A stretch of DNA of 64,000 nt from Firmicutes bacterium UBA7510 (GTDB taxonomy: Bacteria > Bacillota > Clostridia > Tissierellales > Sedimentibacteraceae): NCBI GenBank assembly GCA_002479485.1, contig DLNM01000020.1, positions 8,941 through 72,940 of the forward strand. The letters are read 5' to 3'. This document shows, piece after piece, positions 27,935 through 35,897 of this stretch; the first letter of the stretch is position 1; every line of letters begins with the position of its first letter. A program made the position numbers and the translations under genes. Under the pieces are notes generated by a model that searched no databases, was not told the DNA's origin, and saw only the letters and a list, made by a program, of their open reading frames with translations.

Positions 27935-28285
27935 TTAAACTTCAAATGCATTCTCAATATGGTTTATTTCTTTACTATTGCTAATTATTTCTATAATATC
28001 GAACCTACATTGAACATTATTATATTTTTTCTTCATTAAATAATAATTAGCTGTACTTATAATTTTTTTGATTTTAGTAGGAGTAACATATTCTCTTGGA
28101 TAACCAAAATCTATATTTTTTCTACCCTTAACCTCAACAAAAATAAGCACACCATCTTTTAATGCAATTATATCTATTTCTCCAAATTTACACAAAAAAT
28201 TGATATCTAATATTACGTATTTTTTATCTACTAGATATCTCCTCGCAACCTCTTCAAAATAAAACCCCTTATTTTCCCTATACAT
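27935..28285 (-). CDS. YraN/UPF0102 family endonuclease-like protein
   Basis: 116 aa. The restriction-endonuclease-like core is visible: GFYFEEVARRYLVDKKY, then FGEIDIIALKDGVLIFVEVKGRK (Glu-Asp-Glu-x-Lys catalytic pattern) and a C-terminal RFDIIEI strand. Members are predicted Holliday-junction-resolvase-like nucleases of unknown role. It follows rnhB by 12 bp, the usual arrangement. Confidence 0.92.
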   Translation of the reverse strand: MYRENKGFYFEEVARRYLVDKKYVILDINFLCKFGEIDIIALKDGVLIFVEVKGRKNIDFGYPREYVTPTKIKKIISTANYYLMKKKYNNVQCRFDIIEIISNSKEINHIENAFEV

Positions 28286-28297
28286 ATTATCCTCTCA

Positions 28298-28930
28298 TTA
28301 GAGTATTGCCATTTGCTCGTTATTGTCCAAAATCTTTTTTAAAAATGTCATTCTATGAATCTCTTTTGGTCCAAATAATAATAAAGCTTCAACATGGTCC
28401 TTTGTCCCATAACCTTTATTGCTCTTAAAATTATACTCTAGATATTTCTCATCCAGTTCTATCATTTGTCTATCCCTTGTAACCTTTGCAATTATTGATG
28501 CAGCAGCAATACCATGACATCTTGCATCACCTTTTACTATGTTAGATTGAGGAATAGTTGTATTAAGCTTTTCTGCATCAATTAGCAAGTAATCCGGCTC
28601 AATACCTTGTCCATCTTTTGTTTTTAAATTAGAAATAGCTTGAAGCATAGCCATTTTAGTTGCATTTTTTATATTTATTTTATCAATTATTTTACAGTCT
28701 ATTACACCAATTCCTATAGCTATGGCATTATCAACTATCTCATCAAACAGCTTATCCCTTTTTTTAGGAGTCAATTTTTTTGAATCATTTACTCCTTCAA
28801 TCAAAAGTCCTTTTGGCATTATTATAGCACAAGTTACAACACTACCTGCTAAGCAACCTCTTCCAACCTCATCAATACAAGCTATATATTTATAGCCTTT
28901 TTCATATATTTCATTTTCAATTTGAAGCAT
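28298..28930 (-). CDS. rnhB: Ribonuclease HII
   Basis: RNase HII removes ribonucleotides from RNA/DNA hybrids. 210 aa with the catalytic motif ACIDEVGRGCLAGSVVTCA (Asp and Glu), GVNDSKKLTPKKRDKL, the DYLLIDAEKL Asp and HGIAAASIIAKVTRD. I chose the ATG at 28930 with AAGGTG upstream rather than an earlier TTG. Lies between ylqF and yraN. Confidence 0.95.
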   Translation of the reverse strand: MLQIENEIYEKGYKYIACIDEVGRGCLAGSVVTCAIIMPKGLLIEGVNDSKKLTPKKRDKLFDEIVDNAIAIGIGVIDCKIIDKINIKNATKMAMLQAISNLKTKDGQGIEPDYLLIDAEKLNTTIPQSNIVKGDARCHGIAAASIIAKVTRDRQMIELDEKYLEYNFKSNKGYGTKDHVEALLLFGPKEIHRMTFLKKILDNNEQMAIL

Positions 28931-28943
28931 TTTTAACACCTTC

Positions 28944-29807
28944 TTAGTTCAAATAATCATGATTATTATCGGGTTTTTCTAATGTAATTCTTCCTAGCTT
29001 ACCATCTTGAAAATCACTTAAAATCATTCTGCTAACTCGTTCATAATTTATTTCATTTTTATTTAGAATGCATCCTCTTTTTCTAGCTATGTTATCAATA
29101 TTTTCTATAGCTTTATCAGATAGCTCAATACCATATCTGTTAGTTAGTGCATTTTCATCTACCTTAACAATCTTTTCAACAAAGCTATAAGCAATTTCTT
29201 CTATTTGTAAAACCTCTTCTTTAATTGCTCCTGTAAATGCTAAGTTTAAGGCGTTTTCTTCACTAATAAATTTAGGCCATAAAATACCTGGTGTATCTAA
29301 TAAATCAATGTTTTTAGGTAGTCTTATCCATTGTTTACCTTTAGTTACACCTGGCATGTTGCCAGTTTTAGCACTCTTACGCTTTGCAATAGAATTTATA
29401 AGTGTTGATTTACCAACATTAGGTATGCCAACAATCATTGTTTTTATTACTTTATTTTGTATGCCTTTATTGCGATATCTTTCTACTATATCAGCAGTTG
29501 CCTCTTCAATAACAGCTTCAACTTTTTTTAGTTCCTTGTTGTCTGTTGAATTATACAAAACAGTGTAATAGCCTAAGTTTTTGTAGTAATTTTCCCAAGC
29601 TTTATTTAAATTTGGATTTGCTAAATCATACTTATTTATAACTAAAACTCTTTTTTTATTAACAAAAAGCTCATCAAAATCTGGATTTTTACTGCTTATA
29701 GGAATTCTAGCATCAATTAACTCTATAACTAAATCAACTAATTTTAAATTTTCTTTCAATAAATCCTTAGTCTTTTTCATATGACCAGGATACCAATTTA
29801 TGTTCAT
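28944..29807 (-). CDS. ylqF: Ribosome biogenesis GTPase YlqF/RbgA
   Basis: Circularly permuted GTPase needed for late 50S assembly. 287 aa with motif order G4 (VINKYDL) before G1 (GIPNVGKSTLINSI), then G2 (PGVTKG) and G3 (LLDTPGILWP). The start WYPGHMKKTKDLL is typical. It heads the ylqF-rnhB-yraN-yifB-dprA-topA run and has its own promoter and a leader terminator. Confidence 0.96.
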   Translation of the reverse strand: MNINWYPGHMKKTKDLLKENLKLVDLVIELIDARIPISSKNPDFDELFVNKKRVLVINKYDLANPNLNKAWENYYKNLGYYTVLYNSTDNKELKKVEAVIEEATADIVERYRNKGIQNKVIKTMIVGIPNVGKSTLINSIAKRKSAKTGNMPGVTKGKQWIRLPKNIDLLDTPGILWPKFISEENALNLAFTGAIKEEVLQIEEIAYSFVEKIVKVDENALTNRYGIELSDKAIENIDNIARKRGCILNKNEINYERVSRMILSDFQDGKLGRITLEKPDNNHDYLN

Positions 29808-29830
29808 TATACACCTCTATCTTTCCGTCG

Positions 29831-29852
29831 AAAAAAAAGTCCCTATAGGGAC
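29831..29852 (-). terminator. Intrinsic terminator inside the ylqF leader
   Basis: GTCCCTATAGGGAC (29839-29852) is a perfect palindrome followed on the minus strand by T8, about 24 nt before the ylqF start codon and downstream of the predicted promoter. It would act as an attenuator unless read through. Confidence 0.7.
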
Positions 29853-29881
29853 AAAACAATTATGCAGTAGTATTTTGTATA

Positions 29882-29910
29882 AAATTACCATATTACAAAT
29901 TGTTTGTCAA
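29882..29910 (-). promoter_or_regulatory. Predicted ylqF operon promoter
   Basis: On the minus strand: -35 TTGACA (29910-29905), 17-bp spacer, -10 TAATTT (29887-29882) preceded by TGG. Placed between the terminator of the upstream hydrolase gene and the ylqF leader hairpin. Confidence 0.6.
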
Positions 29911-29934
29911 CGTTTTATTTAATAAAATTATTCT

Positions 29935-29968
29935 AATATTGTTAACAATATTGAAACAATATTGTTAA
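29935..29968. promoter_or_regulatory. Nested palindromes upstream of the ylqF promoter
   Basis: AATATTGTTAACAATATT (29935-29952) is a perfect 18-bp palindrome and overlaps TTAACAATATTG-aaa-CAATATTGTTAA (29942-29968), a perfect 12-bp inverted repeat. The block ends about 25 bp upstream of the -35. It could be an operator array; no regulator is identified. Confidence 0.5.
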
Positions 29969-30011
29969 TATATAATTTATTTATTCCAAACACTCAACAA
30001 ATTATTCAAGG

Positions 30012-30058
30012 TACAAAAAACTTACCACAAAAAACACAATTTTAGTGTCTTTGTGGTA
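30012..30058 (-). terminator. Terminator after the serine hydrolase gene
   Basis: TACCACAAA (30023-30031) pairs with TTTGTGGTA (30050-30058), with an inner ACAC/GTGT stem; a T6 tract follows on the minus strand. Confidence 0.8.
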
Positions 30059-30074
30059 TATTTTTTTTATTGGT

Positions 30075-31946
30075 TTATATAAACGAAATATAACCTTCTT
30101 TTACTGCTTTAAATTCTCCGCCATATAACGAATCATAATCAACAGATAAATCCTTTTTAAGAACTAATATACGCCTTCCATTAGGAATCTCTGGAAGCTC
30201 TTTTAATTCATTTTCTAACTTATAAACTAAGTTTATTTTTTTATCCTGATGGAATCCTTGTCCATTGTATATAGGAATTGATTCTACATCACGATATAGA
30301 TATGAAGATGTGTGACAATATTCAATATCATCATGCATTTCAAAGCAAAGTGTTACAAGGTCACGACTTGCATTATTAGGTGTATTGATAAAGCCTGTAG
30401 CCTTATTATCATCAATCGGAGCAACTGCTGCTTCAAAAACACCGTATATATCAGCATCACCACGACCAGAAAATGATGAAATTAAAACTCCCTCAATGTC
30501 ATTAAGTTTTTCAAGCTTAAATCCAGTCATAAGCTCATGTATAACTAAGTCATATGGATTTGTAGAAACACAAACATATTCCTTTTTAATTCTATTTTCC
30601 CAAGCCTGTGATATTGGCTTTTTAGGCTTTGCCTTTTGAGCTAAAGGTATATTTTTTCCTCTGTAATTTGTCATCAAATATACTTCATCATTATGTTCAA
30701 CAAAATAAAAGGTTTGGTTATTTTCACCCTCAAACACTTCACCATTAAACTTAAGATTTTTATAAGCTCCGTTGCTATCTCCACGTGTTGTATCATGTGT
30801 TATATTTAAAACTGCACCATACATATGTGCATTTAAAATTCCGCTTGGAATAATATATGTTCCGGCATACTTGTTAATCATTTCTTGTGAAATTTTAGCA
30901 TGTTTAGTATAGATATTTATACCTTCCTCAAGCATTGCAGTAGCAAATAAACGAAGAATTGTTTCATTCACGTCTATTTTACAATCATGTGTCTCAGAAA
31001 TTGCTAAAACTGCATTATATTTTGGTATAACAAAAAACTGAGTTGTAAACTGAAAGCTATTGCCACCTTTAAGCAAAACGCCTTCTCCTAAGTCATAATC
31101 AACATCTGTGAAATTTACATTGTCCCAACCTAAGCCATAATTACATGTTTTATCATCTGACGGAATAAAAGATATACCATGAGGCTTTGCCATTTCCTCT
31201 ATACTTTCTTTTTTGAACATGTCATTTGGATTTAATATCATGTTTCCTATTTTACATAGGTCAATCATACTTGTTGTATATCCTGCTCCACCCTGTATGT
31301 ATAAAAGCTCATATGGCTTATTTTTTTCTTTTGTAAGAGTATTTTCTCCTGTTAATAAATCTGATGTTTGAGTAGATTTTGCACCTACAACAGAGGTTAT
31401 ATATTTTTCGCAAAATTTAGAGTATCTCATACCGCTGATTTCAGCTATAGCCATTTCAGCTAAAGTAAACCCATCATTACAGTAAACAGCATACTCACCT
31501 GGCTCTGACTTAAGGTAATTATGCTTCATATACTCGTAAACAACCTCATAATAGTCATCTAATGTTACATCAGTTACAGAAAACCCTTTCCACTGAGTTC
31601 CTGGTAATCCACTTGTATGACATAAGCAATGACGAGTTGTTATTTTTTTGTATCTTTCATCAAGCATTTTAAATCGTGGAAGATATTTATGTATCGGCTT
31701 ATCCAAGTCAAGTTGACCTTTTTCTACTAATTTCATAGCTGCAAGTGCACATATAACCTTAGAAACTGAAGCCACATTATAAGTGTCATTAATAGTAGAT
31801 GGTGCATTTTCACGACTTCCATTTGTTCCTATAGCATCTGCTGCAATTAACTTTCCATCCTTCATAATTGCATATGAAACTGAAGTGAAATCTTTTGCTA
31901 AGTTCATTCGTAAAATTTTTGAAAGTTTTCTAGTTAATTCATTCAT
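30075..31946 (-). CDS. Beta-lactamase-fold serine hydrolase
   Basis: 623 aa. The first 340 residues are a class C beta-lactamase/esterase-like domain with SVSK (SxxK nucleophile motif, about residue 63-66), YCN (YxN) and a C-terminal KGG-like motif (LLKGGNSFQ). A further 270 residues of beta-rich C-terminal domain follow. There is no signal peptide, so it is probably cytoplasmic. Likely a peptidase or esterase; substrate unknown. Start at 31946 with AAAGGAG upstream. It splits rplS from ylqF, which are often adjacent. Confidence 0.85.
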   Translation of the reverse strand: MNELTRKLSKILRMNLAKDFTSVSYAIMKDGKLIAADAIGTNGSRENAPSTINDTYNVASVSKVICALAAMKLVEKGQLDLDKPIHKYLPRFKMLDERYKKITTRHCLCHTSGLPGTQWKGFSVTDVTLDDYYEVVYEYMKHNYLKSEPGEYAVYCNDGFTLAEMAIAEISGMRYSKFCEKYITSVVGAKSTQTSDLLTGENTLTKEKNKPYELLYIQGGAGYTTSMIDLCKIGNMILNPNDMFKKESIEEMAKPHGISFIPSDDKTCNYGLGWDNVNFTDVDYDLGEGVLLKGGNSFQFTTQFFVIPKYNAVLAISETHDCKIDVNETILRLFATAMLEEGINIYTKHAKISQEMINKYAGTYIIPSGILNAHMYGAVLNITHDTTRGDSNGAYKNLKFNGEVFEGENNQTFYFVEHNDEVYLMTNYRGKNIPLAQKAKPKKPISQAWENRIKKEYVCVSTNPYDLVIHELMTGFKLEKLNDIEGVLISSFSGRGDADIYGVFEAAVAPIDDNKATGFINTPNNASRDLVTLCFEMHDDIEYCHTSSYLYRDVESIPIYNGQGFHQDKKINLVYKLENELKELPEIPNGRRILVLKKDLSVDYDSLYGGEFKAVKEGYISFI

Positions 31947-31963
31947 AATTATGTCATCTCCTT

Positions 31964-31993
31964 TAAAAAAAATCGAGAGCATAAGCTCTCGAT
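31964..31993 (-). terminator. rplS terminator
   Basis: ATCGAGAGC-ttat-GCTCTCGAT hairpin followed by T8 on the minus strand, directly after rplS. Confidence 0.9.
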
Positions 31994-32000
31994 ATTCTCA

Positions 32001-32348
32001 TTAATATGATCTTTTTTCTTTAACTTTAGCAGCTCTACCTGTTCTTTCTCTAAGATAGAACAATTTAGCACGTCTAACTTTACCTTTTCTAGATACTTCG
32101 ATTTTTTCAATTCTTGGTGAATGTACTGGGAATGTTCTTTCAACACCTACACCGTAAGCAATTTTTCTTACTGTGAATGTTTCTCTATTACTTCCACCTT
32201 GTCTTTTAATAACAAGTCCTTCGAAAACCTGAATTCTTTCTCTGTTACCCTCTTTAATTCTGTAGTGTACCTTTATAGTATCACCAACGTTGAATGATTC
32301 GATTTCACTTTTTAATTGTTCTTGTTCAATTGATCTGATTAAGTCCAT
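32001..32348 (-). CDS. rplS: 50S ribosomal protein L19
   Basis: 115 aa. [56 protein letters not shown] and [22 protein letters not shown] are diagnostic L19 segments. GGGAGG precedes the ATG. It is a single-gene unit here with its own promoter, leader and terminator; trmD, its usual upstream partner, is 8 kb away. Confidence 0.98.
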   Translation of the reverse strand: MDLIRSIEQEQLKSEIESFNVGDTIKVHYRIKEGNRERIQVFEGLVIKRQGGSNRETFTVRKIAYGVGVERTFPVHSPRIEKIEVSRKGKVRRAKLFYLRERTGRAAKVKEKRSY

Positions 32349-32418
32349 TTATGTATACCTCCCTTCATTTAAGCGTTCATGCAAAGCTAGTTACAGAGGA
32401 CCGCCGTATACTCCTTTA
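32349..32418 (-). ncRNA. Putative L19 leader RNA
   Basis: About 70 nt between the predicted start site and rplS, with GGCGGTCCTCTG and GCATGAACGC segments ahead of the GGGAGG. Position and elements recall the Firmicutes ribosomal protein L19 leader, thought to mediate autoregulation; the match is from memory and was not scored. Confidence 0.45.
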
Positions 32419-32420
32419 AG

Positions 32421-32449
32421 AGTATAGCATAAGAAATCTACTAATGCAA
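32421..32449 (-). promoter_or_regulatory. Predicted rplS promoter
   Basis: On the minus strand: -35 TTGCAT (32449-32444), 17-bp spacer, extended -10 TGCTATACT (TATACT at 32426-32421). Confidence 0.75.
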
Positions 32450-32536
32450 CAATTTTTTTAATTTATTTTACAATTTAGCTGCAATTATTTTATTAAATCC
32501 ATAAAACGTAACATAGTATATAACATTATCAATTTA

Positions 32537-33172
32537 TTAGAAATTATAACTAATAAAAAAGCTTGAAAATATAGTAGCTATTAAAAGTAAAGGAACTATG
32601 TATAATGCAATATTTCTTTTTTTATGCTTATTTTCAGAAGTAGCAGATAATATAGTCATTACAACACAATACCCAATTATTGCACCTAAAAAATTATTAA
32701 ATATATCATCTAAATCAAAGGCACCAATTTTAGTTATCAGTTGTACTATTTCTATTCCAAGTGTAAAGCAAAAGCTTAATAATAACGTAGAATACGGTTT
32801 ATAGAATATTTTATTTAACAGTGGTAGCAAAAAACCTAAAGGAATAAACATGATTATATTTAGAATAATGTCACGCCATGCAAATATTGAGAAACTAAAA
32901 ATTGCTTTTCTATATGAACTAAACAACTCTAAGTTAATGCCCCCTAGAGTGTCTTGAAGTCTACCAAGCATTGTTGCACCTAATACAAGAAAAATATATG
33001 ATATAAAAATAGTTATTATAAAAGATTTTTTTAAATTAAAAGATTTTTTTCCATTAAATAATTTTCTATAAATAAAATAATAGCCTATTAAATAGAATAA
33101 GCATAATATCCCAACTACAATCAAGCCAAACATTGAATATTCCTTTATTATGTTAATCATTTCTACTAGCAT
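32537..33172 (-). CDS. VanZ-like membrane protein
   Basis: 211 aa with five or six membrane segments. The central part (MLGRLQDTLGGINLELFSSYR, NIIMFIPLGFLLPLL and EIVQLITKIGAFDLDDIFNNFLGAIIGY) is the VanZ domain, named for a teicoplanin resistance protein but common in membrane proteins of unknown role. It overlaps the stop of the HxlR-type regulator gene by 1 nt, so the two form one unit. Confidence 0.88.
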   Translation of the reverse strand: MLVEMINIIKEYSMFGLIVVGILCLFYLIGYYFIYRKLFNGKKSFNLKKSFIITIFISYIFLVLGATMLGRLQDTLGGINLELFSSYRKAIFSFSIFAWRDIILNIIMFIPLGFLLPLLNKIFYKPYSTLLLSFCFTLGIEIVQLITKIGAFDLDDIFNNFLGAIIGYCVVMTILSATSENKHKKRNIALYIVPLLLIATIFSSFFISYNF

Positions 33173-33537
33173 TAATAATTTACCCCTTTATTGTCCTTTA
33201 AATAATTTATATATTTATATCCAAAATTCTCAAACTGCTTAAGTATTGGAATAAATTCTTTTCCGATTTCAGTCAGTGAATATTCAACTTTTGGTGGAAC
33301 CTCTGCATATATCTTTCTTTTAATCATTCCATAATCCTCTAAAATTCTTAATTGTTTAGTTAATGTTGCTTGAGTAACACCAAATATTTTCTTTTGAAGC
33401 TCATTAAATCTTAATGTTCCTTCACATAAATTATAAATAATTAATATAGTCCATTTACCAGAAAAAATCTTTTGTGCTGTTACATAAGGACACTTACCAA
33501 ACAAGCTATTCTCTTCTTCCATTAATTTTTCTACCAT
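33172..33537 (-). CDS. HxlR-family winged-helix transcriptional regulator
   Basis: 121 aa. It has the conserved KCPY N-terminal cysteine, GKWTILIIYNLCEGTLRFNELQKKI, TQATLTKQLRILEDYGMIKRKIY and PPKVEYSLTEIGKEF of HxlR regulators, many of which sense thiol-reactive or aldehyde stress. AAGGAG precedes the ATG. A palindrome lies 24-41 bp upstream, and a flavin-binding protein gene is divergent beyond it, suggesting one shared control region. Confidence 0.92.
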   Translation of the reverse strand: MVEKLMEEENSLFGKCPYVTAQKIFSGKWTILIIYNLCEGTLRFNELQKKIFGVTQATLTKQLRILEDYGMIKRKIYAEVPPKVEYSLTEIGKEFIPILKQFENFGYKYINYLKDNKGVNY

Positions 33538-33560
33538 AATATCTCCTTAAATTCCCCAAT

Positions 33561-33578
33561 AGTATCTCAAAAGATACT
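33561..33578. promoter_or_regulatory. Palindromic operator candidate for the HxlR regulator
   Basis: AGTATCT-caaa-AGATACT is a perfect 7-bp inverted repeat immediately upstream of the regulator's ribosome binding site. HxlR-type dimers often recognise short TACT/AGTA-like palindromes; autoregulation is inferred. Confidence 0.5.
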
Positions 33579-33599
33579 TGCTTTAATTAAAAATCGTAC

Positions 33600-33627
33600 T
33601 TGTTAGAATATGTATACTTGATATAAT
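33600..33627 (+). promoter_or_regulatory. Possible plus-strand promoter toward the flavin-binding gene
   Basis: TTGTTA (33600-33605), 16-bp spacer, TATAAT (33622-33627). The 160-nt stretch to the gene is almost pure AT and includes a tandem 23-bp repeat. Confidence 0.4.
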
Positions 33628-33689
33628 TTTAGAACAAAGTAATTATACCATACAAATGATATAATCAACAATATTAAGTATTAATATTA

Positions 33690-33735
33690 TTAATAATATT
33701 GAAACAATTTTATTAATAATATTGAACAATTTTAT
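33690..33735. repeat. Tandem 23-bp AT-rich repeat
   Basis: Two near-identical units, TTAATAATATTGAAACAATT-type (33690-33712) and the next copy (33713-33735) differing by one missing A. The core ATATTGAAACAAT also occurs in the palindrome block upstream of ylqF. Confidence 0.7.
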
Positions 33736-33790
33736 TTAACAATATTAAGCTAATTTAACAAATAATTTTTATTAAAAAGGGAGACAAACT

Positions 33791-34183
33791 ATGAACAAAA
33801 TTACGGAATTTTTAAATCAAAGCGGTACATTTTATTTATCAACTGTAGAAAATAATATGCCTAGAGTAAGACCATTTGGTGCTGTTGCAGAATATGATGG
33901 TAAAATCTACATATGCACTAATAACCAAAAGAATGTTTTCAAGCAAATATTAGTAAATCCAAACATTGAAATTTCATCAATGGTAGGTGATAAATGGATT
34001 CGTTTAGAAGGAAAATTAGTAGTGGATGAAAGAATCGAAGCTAAAGGAGCTATGCTTGAGTCTAATCCATCACTAAGAAGTATGTATAATGAAAATGACG
34101 GTATATTTGAAGTACTATACTTTACAGAAGCTACGGCTAAAATCTGCTCCTTTACTTCGGAGCCGGAAATAGTTAAGTTATAA
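33791..34183 (+). CDS. Pyridoxamine 5'-phosphate oxidase-like flavin-binding protein
   Basis: 130 aa split-barrel protein: NQSGTFYLSTVENNMPRVRPFGAVAEYDGKIYICTNNQKNVFKQI is the FMN-binding strand arrangement of small PNPOx-like oxidoreductases, and a KWIRLEGKLVVD strand follows. It probably binds FMN or F420-like cofactor; the substrate is unknown. GGGAG precedes the ATG. It is one of only two genes I support on the plus strand. Confidence 0.88.
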   Translation: MNKITEFLNQSGTFYLSTVENNMPRVRPFGAVAEYDGKIYICTNNQKNVFKQILVNPNIEISSMVGDKWIRLEGKLVVDERIEAKGAMLESNPSLRSMYNENDGIFEVLYFTEATAKICSFTSEPEIVKL

Positions 34184-34200
34184 AGTATTATTAACAAAGA

Positions 34201-34229
34201 AAAAAGGGATCAAATCCCTTTTTGTTTTA
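34201..34229. terminator. Bidirectional terminator between convergent genes
   Basis: AAAGGGAT-caa-ATCCCTTT with T-rich tracts on both sides, between the plus-strand flavin-binding gene and the minus-strand flavodoxin-fold gene. Confidence 0.85.
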
Positions 34230-34230
34230 T

Positions 34231-34881
34231 TTAATAATTATTGTAAAATTCAATAACTTTTTCTATGTAATTTTGAATTTCAGAATATAAATAATTAAAA
34301 TCATACTCTTGAATAGGAAATATATTATTATCTGAAATTATAATGTTTTTTACTGGCAAAGAAATTCCTGTTTTCCAATCTTCATTATAAGGTACTACTT
34401 TTATTTGAATTGTATCTAATGCATTTGCAATAGTATCATTTACCATAAGTTTATAACTTTTTAATGCCCATTTCGCACCGCCACCATGAGAAATAATGCC
34501 AGCAATTTTACCAAACATTTCTGATTTATAAGCATTATCCTTGCCCCAATGCAAAAATGTTATTTGTTCCATTTTTTCTAGCAACATACACAGCTTTGCA
34601 GGTATTGGAGCGTAATGTGGCGACACAATAAAAACAATGTCACTATCAACTAACTTGTTATATATATTGTTAAAATTATCATCTATTGAGCAACGTTTTG
34701 TTTCATAACATTTTCCACACCCAATACAAGGAGATAGATCATAATTTTTTAATTCAATAATACTTAAATCAATATCAGCATTGACACTTCTTAAAGAATC
34801 GCTAATCATTTTACATATCCTGTATGATGTACCTTCCTTTTGATGTAGAATGTTTGATGATGATATGCATGTAACGTTCAT
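34231..34881 (-). CDS. Flavodoxin-fold NAD(P)H-dependent oxidoreductase
   Basis: 216 aa. The fold is indicated by VTCISSSNILHQKEGTSYRICKMI (phosphate-binding loop region), a CIGCGKCYETKRC cysteine cluster after the second strand, DSDIVFIVSPHYAPIPAKLCMLLEKM and GKIAGIISHGGG. Members are FMN-dependent reductases of quinones or iron; the cysteine motif occurs in the iron-sulfur flavoprotein-like branch. AAAGGAG lies upstream of the ATG. Confidence 0.8.
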   Translation of the reverse strand: MNVTCISSSNILHQKEGTSYRICKMISDSLRSVNADIDLSIIELKNYDLSPCIGCGKCYETKRCSIDDNFNNIYNKLVDSDIVFIVSPHYAPIPAKLCMLLEKMEQITFLHWGKDNAYKSEMFGKIAGIISHGGGAKWALKSYKLMVNDTIANALDTIQIKVVPYNEDWKTGISLPVKNIIISDNNIFPIQEYDFNYLYSEIQNYIEKVIEFYNNY

Positions 34882-34945
34882 TTTAATACTCCTTTAAACA
34901 AATTAGAGTTACTTATATTCCCTATTCCTATCAAGAAAGTTTTTT

Positions 34946-35110
34946 CTAAAAATATTTTATAGGTTTCATCATCCTTCCAAATATCTTGTCCACGTTCATT
35001 GAATGCGAAATTTCTATATCGTCAGCTTTATTGCACTTACTATTAAAGCAAGCATAATCACAATTACCATCTTTTCTACCACCAAAAGATACAAAAATAC
35101 ACCTTTTCAT
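34946..35110 (-). CDS. Small ORF, possibly remnant of an oxidoreductase gene
   Basis: 54 codons starting MKRCIFVSFGGRKDGNCDYAC, whose ATGA overlaps the stop of the methyltransferase remnant. The opening resembles the first strand and phosphate loop of NAD(P)H-dependent FMN reductases, but the frame ends early at 34946. It may be a fragment of a duplicate of the neighbouring gene. Low certainty. Confidence 0.35.
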   Translation of the reverse strand: MKRCIFVSFGGRKDGNCDYACFNSKCNKADDIEISHSMNVDKIFGRMMKPIKYF

Positions 35111-35415
35111 TTTCTTAATATAACCTCTCTATCGTCTTTTGAAGTAATGTTATAATATATTTGTTCTCTACCTTTTATTAGATTTTTAATAACATTTTCT
35201 TTATAATACTTAAACAATAACCTATTTCTACTTTCATCACTATACAAAAAAGAACCATCTTTTAAAACTTCATGAGTTAGATTAATGTCATCATCCTCTA
35301 TACCATCAAATGAAATATATATTAGACCGTTTTTCTTAGTTATTCTAAACAGCTCATCTATGCTTTTTTTGCATCTTCTGCTGATAAATGATCAATAACT
35401 ACATGAGCAACTATA
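35107..35415 (-). pseudogene. Frameshifted C-terminal fragment of a SAM-dependent methyltransferase
   Basis: Reading from 35415 leftward gives IVAHVVIDHLSAEDAKKA and then a stop; shifting frame at an A7 run (about 35366-35372) continues with IDELFRITKKNGLIYISFDG, ending REVILRK at 35109. This is the C-terminal half of a class I methyltransferase (post-motif III strand and tail). The N-terminal half including the glycine-rich SAM motif is absent. Confidence 0.75.
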
Positions 35416-35419
35416 CTCC

Positions 35420-35884
35420 TTAATTTACATCACCTGCATATAGAGGTGCATCAAAGCTTCCATCTTCACTAAAATAATTCTTTATTACTTTAGGAAAAAT
35501 ATTGAATTCTAATATCCTACTAAGCGGTAACCACTCTATACCTAGCTGTCCTGTGTCAATATTAGTAGCTTTTGATAAGTCAACAGGGGTTTTCAGTTTA
35601 CAAACAAAATAATACTCTATTTGATGAGGATTATTGTCTTCTTTTGCAAATTCATGATTTTTACCTATGTATTCTCTAATCCAAATTAAATTTTTTACCT
35701 CAATTTCTGCTCCTAGCTCCTCAAAACATTCACGATGCAATGCTTCAATAAATGTCTCTTCATACTCCTGCCCGCCTCCGGGGAAAATATAGCATATACC
35801 ATCACCTAAATCACATTTATTCAATAAAACATGACCATTTTCTATAATAATTGCTTTAACACTATTTCTAATATTTCTACTCAT
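35420..35884 (-). CDS. Nudix hydrolase
   Basis: 154 aa. The Nudix box is complete: GGGQEYEETFIEAL followed by HRECFEELGAE, matching Gx5Ex7REUxEExGU. The start KAIIIENGHVLLNKCDLG is the usual first strand. The family hydrolyses nucleoside diphosphates linked to other groups; specificity cannot be read here. It is 14 bp after the methyltransferase gene. Confidence 0.92.
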   Translation of the reverse strand: MSRNIRNSVKAIIIENGHVLLNKCDLGDGICYIFPGGGQEYEETFIEALHRECFEELGAEIEVKNLIWIREYIGKNHEFAKEDNNPHQIEYYFVCKLKTPVDLSKATNIDTGQLGIEWLPLSRILEFNIFPKVIKNYFSEDGSFDAPLYAGDVN

Positions 35885-35897
35885 ACTGACAACTCCA

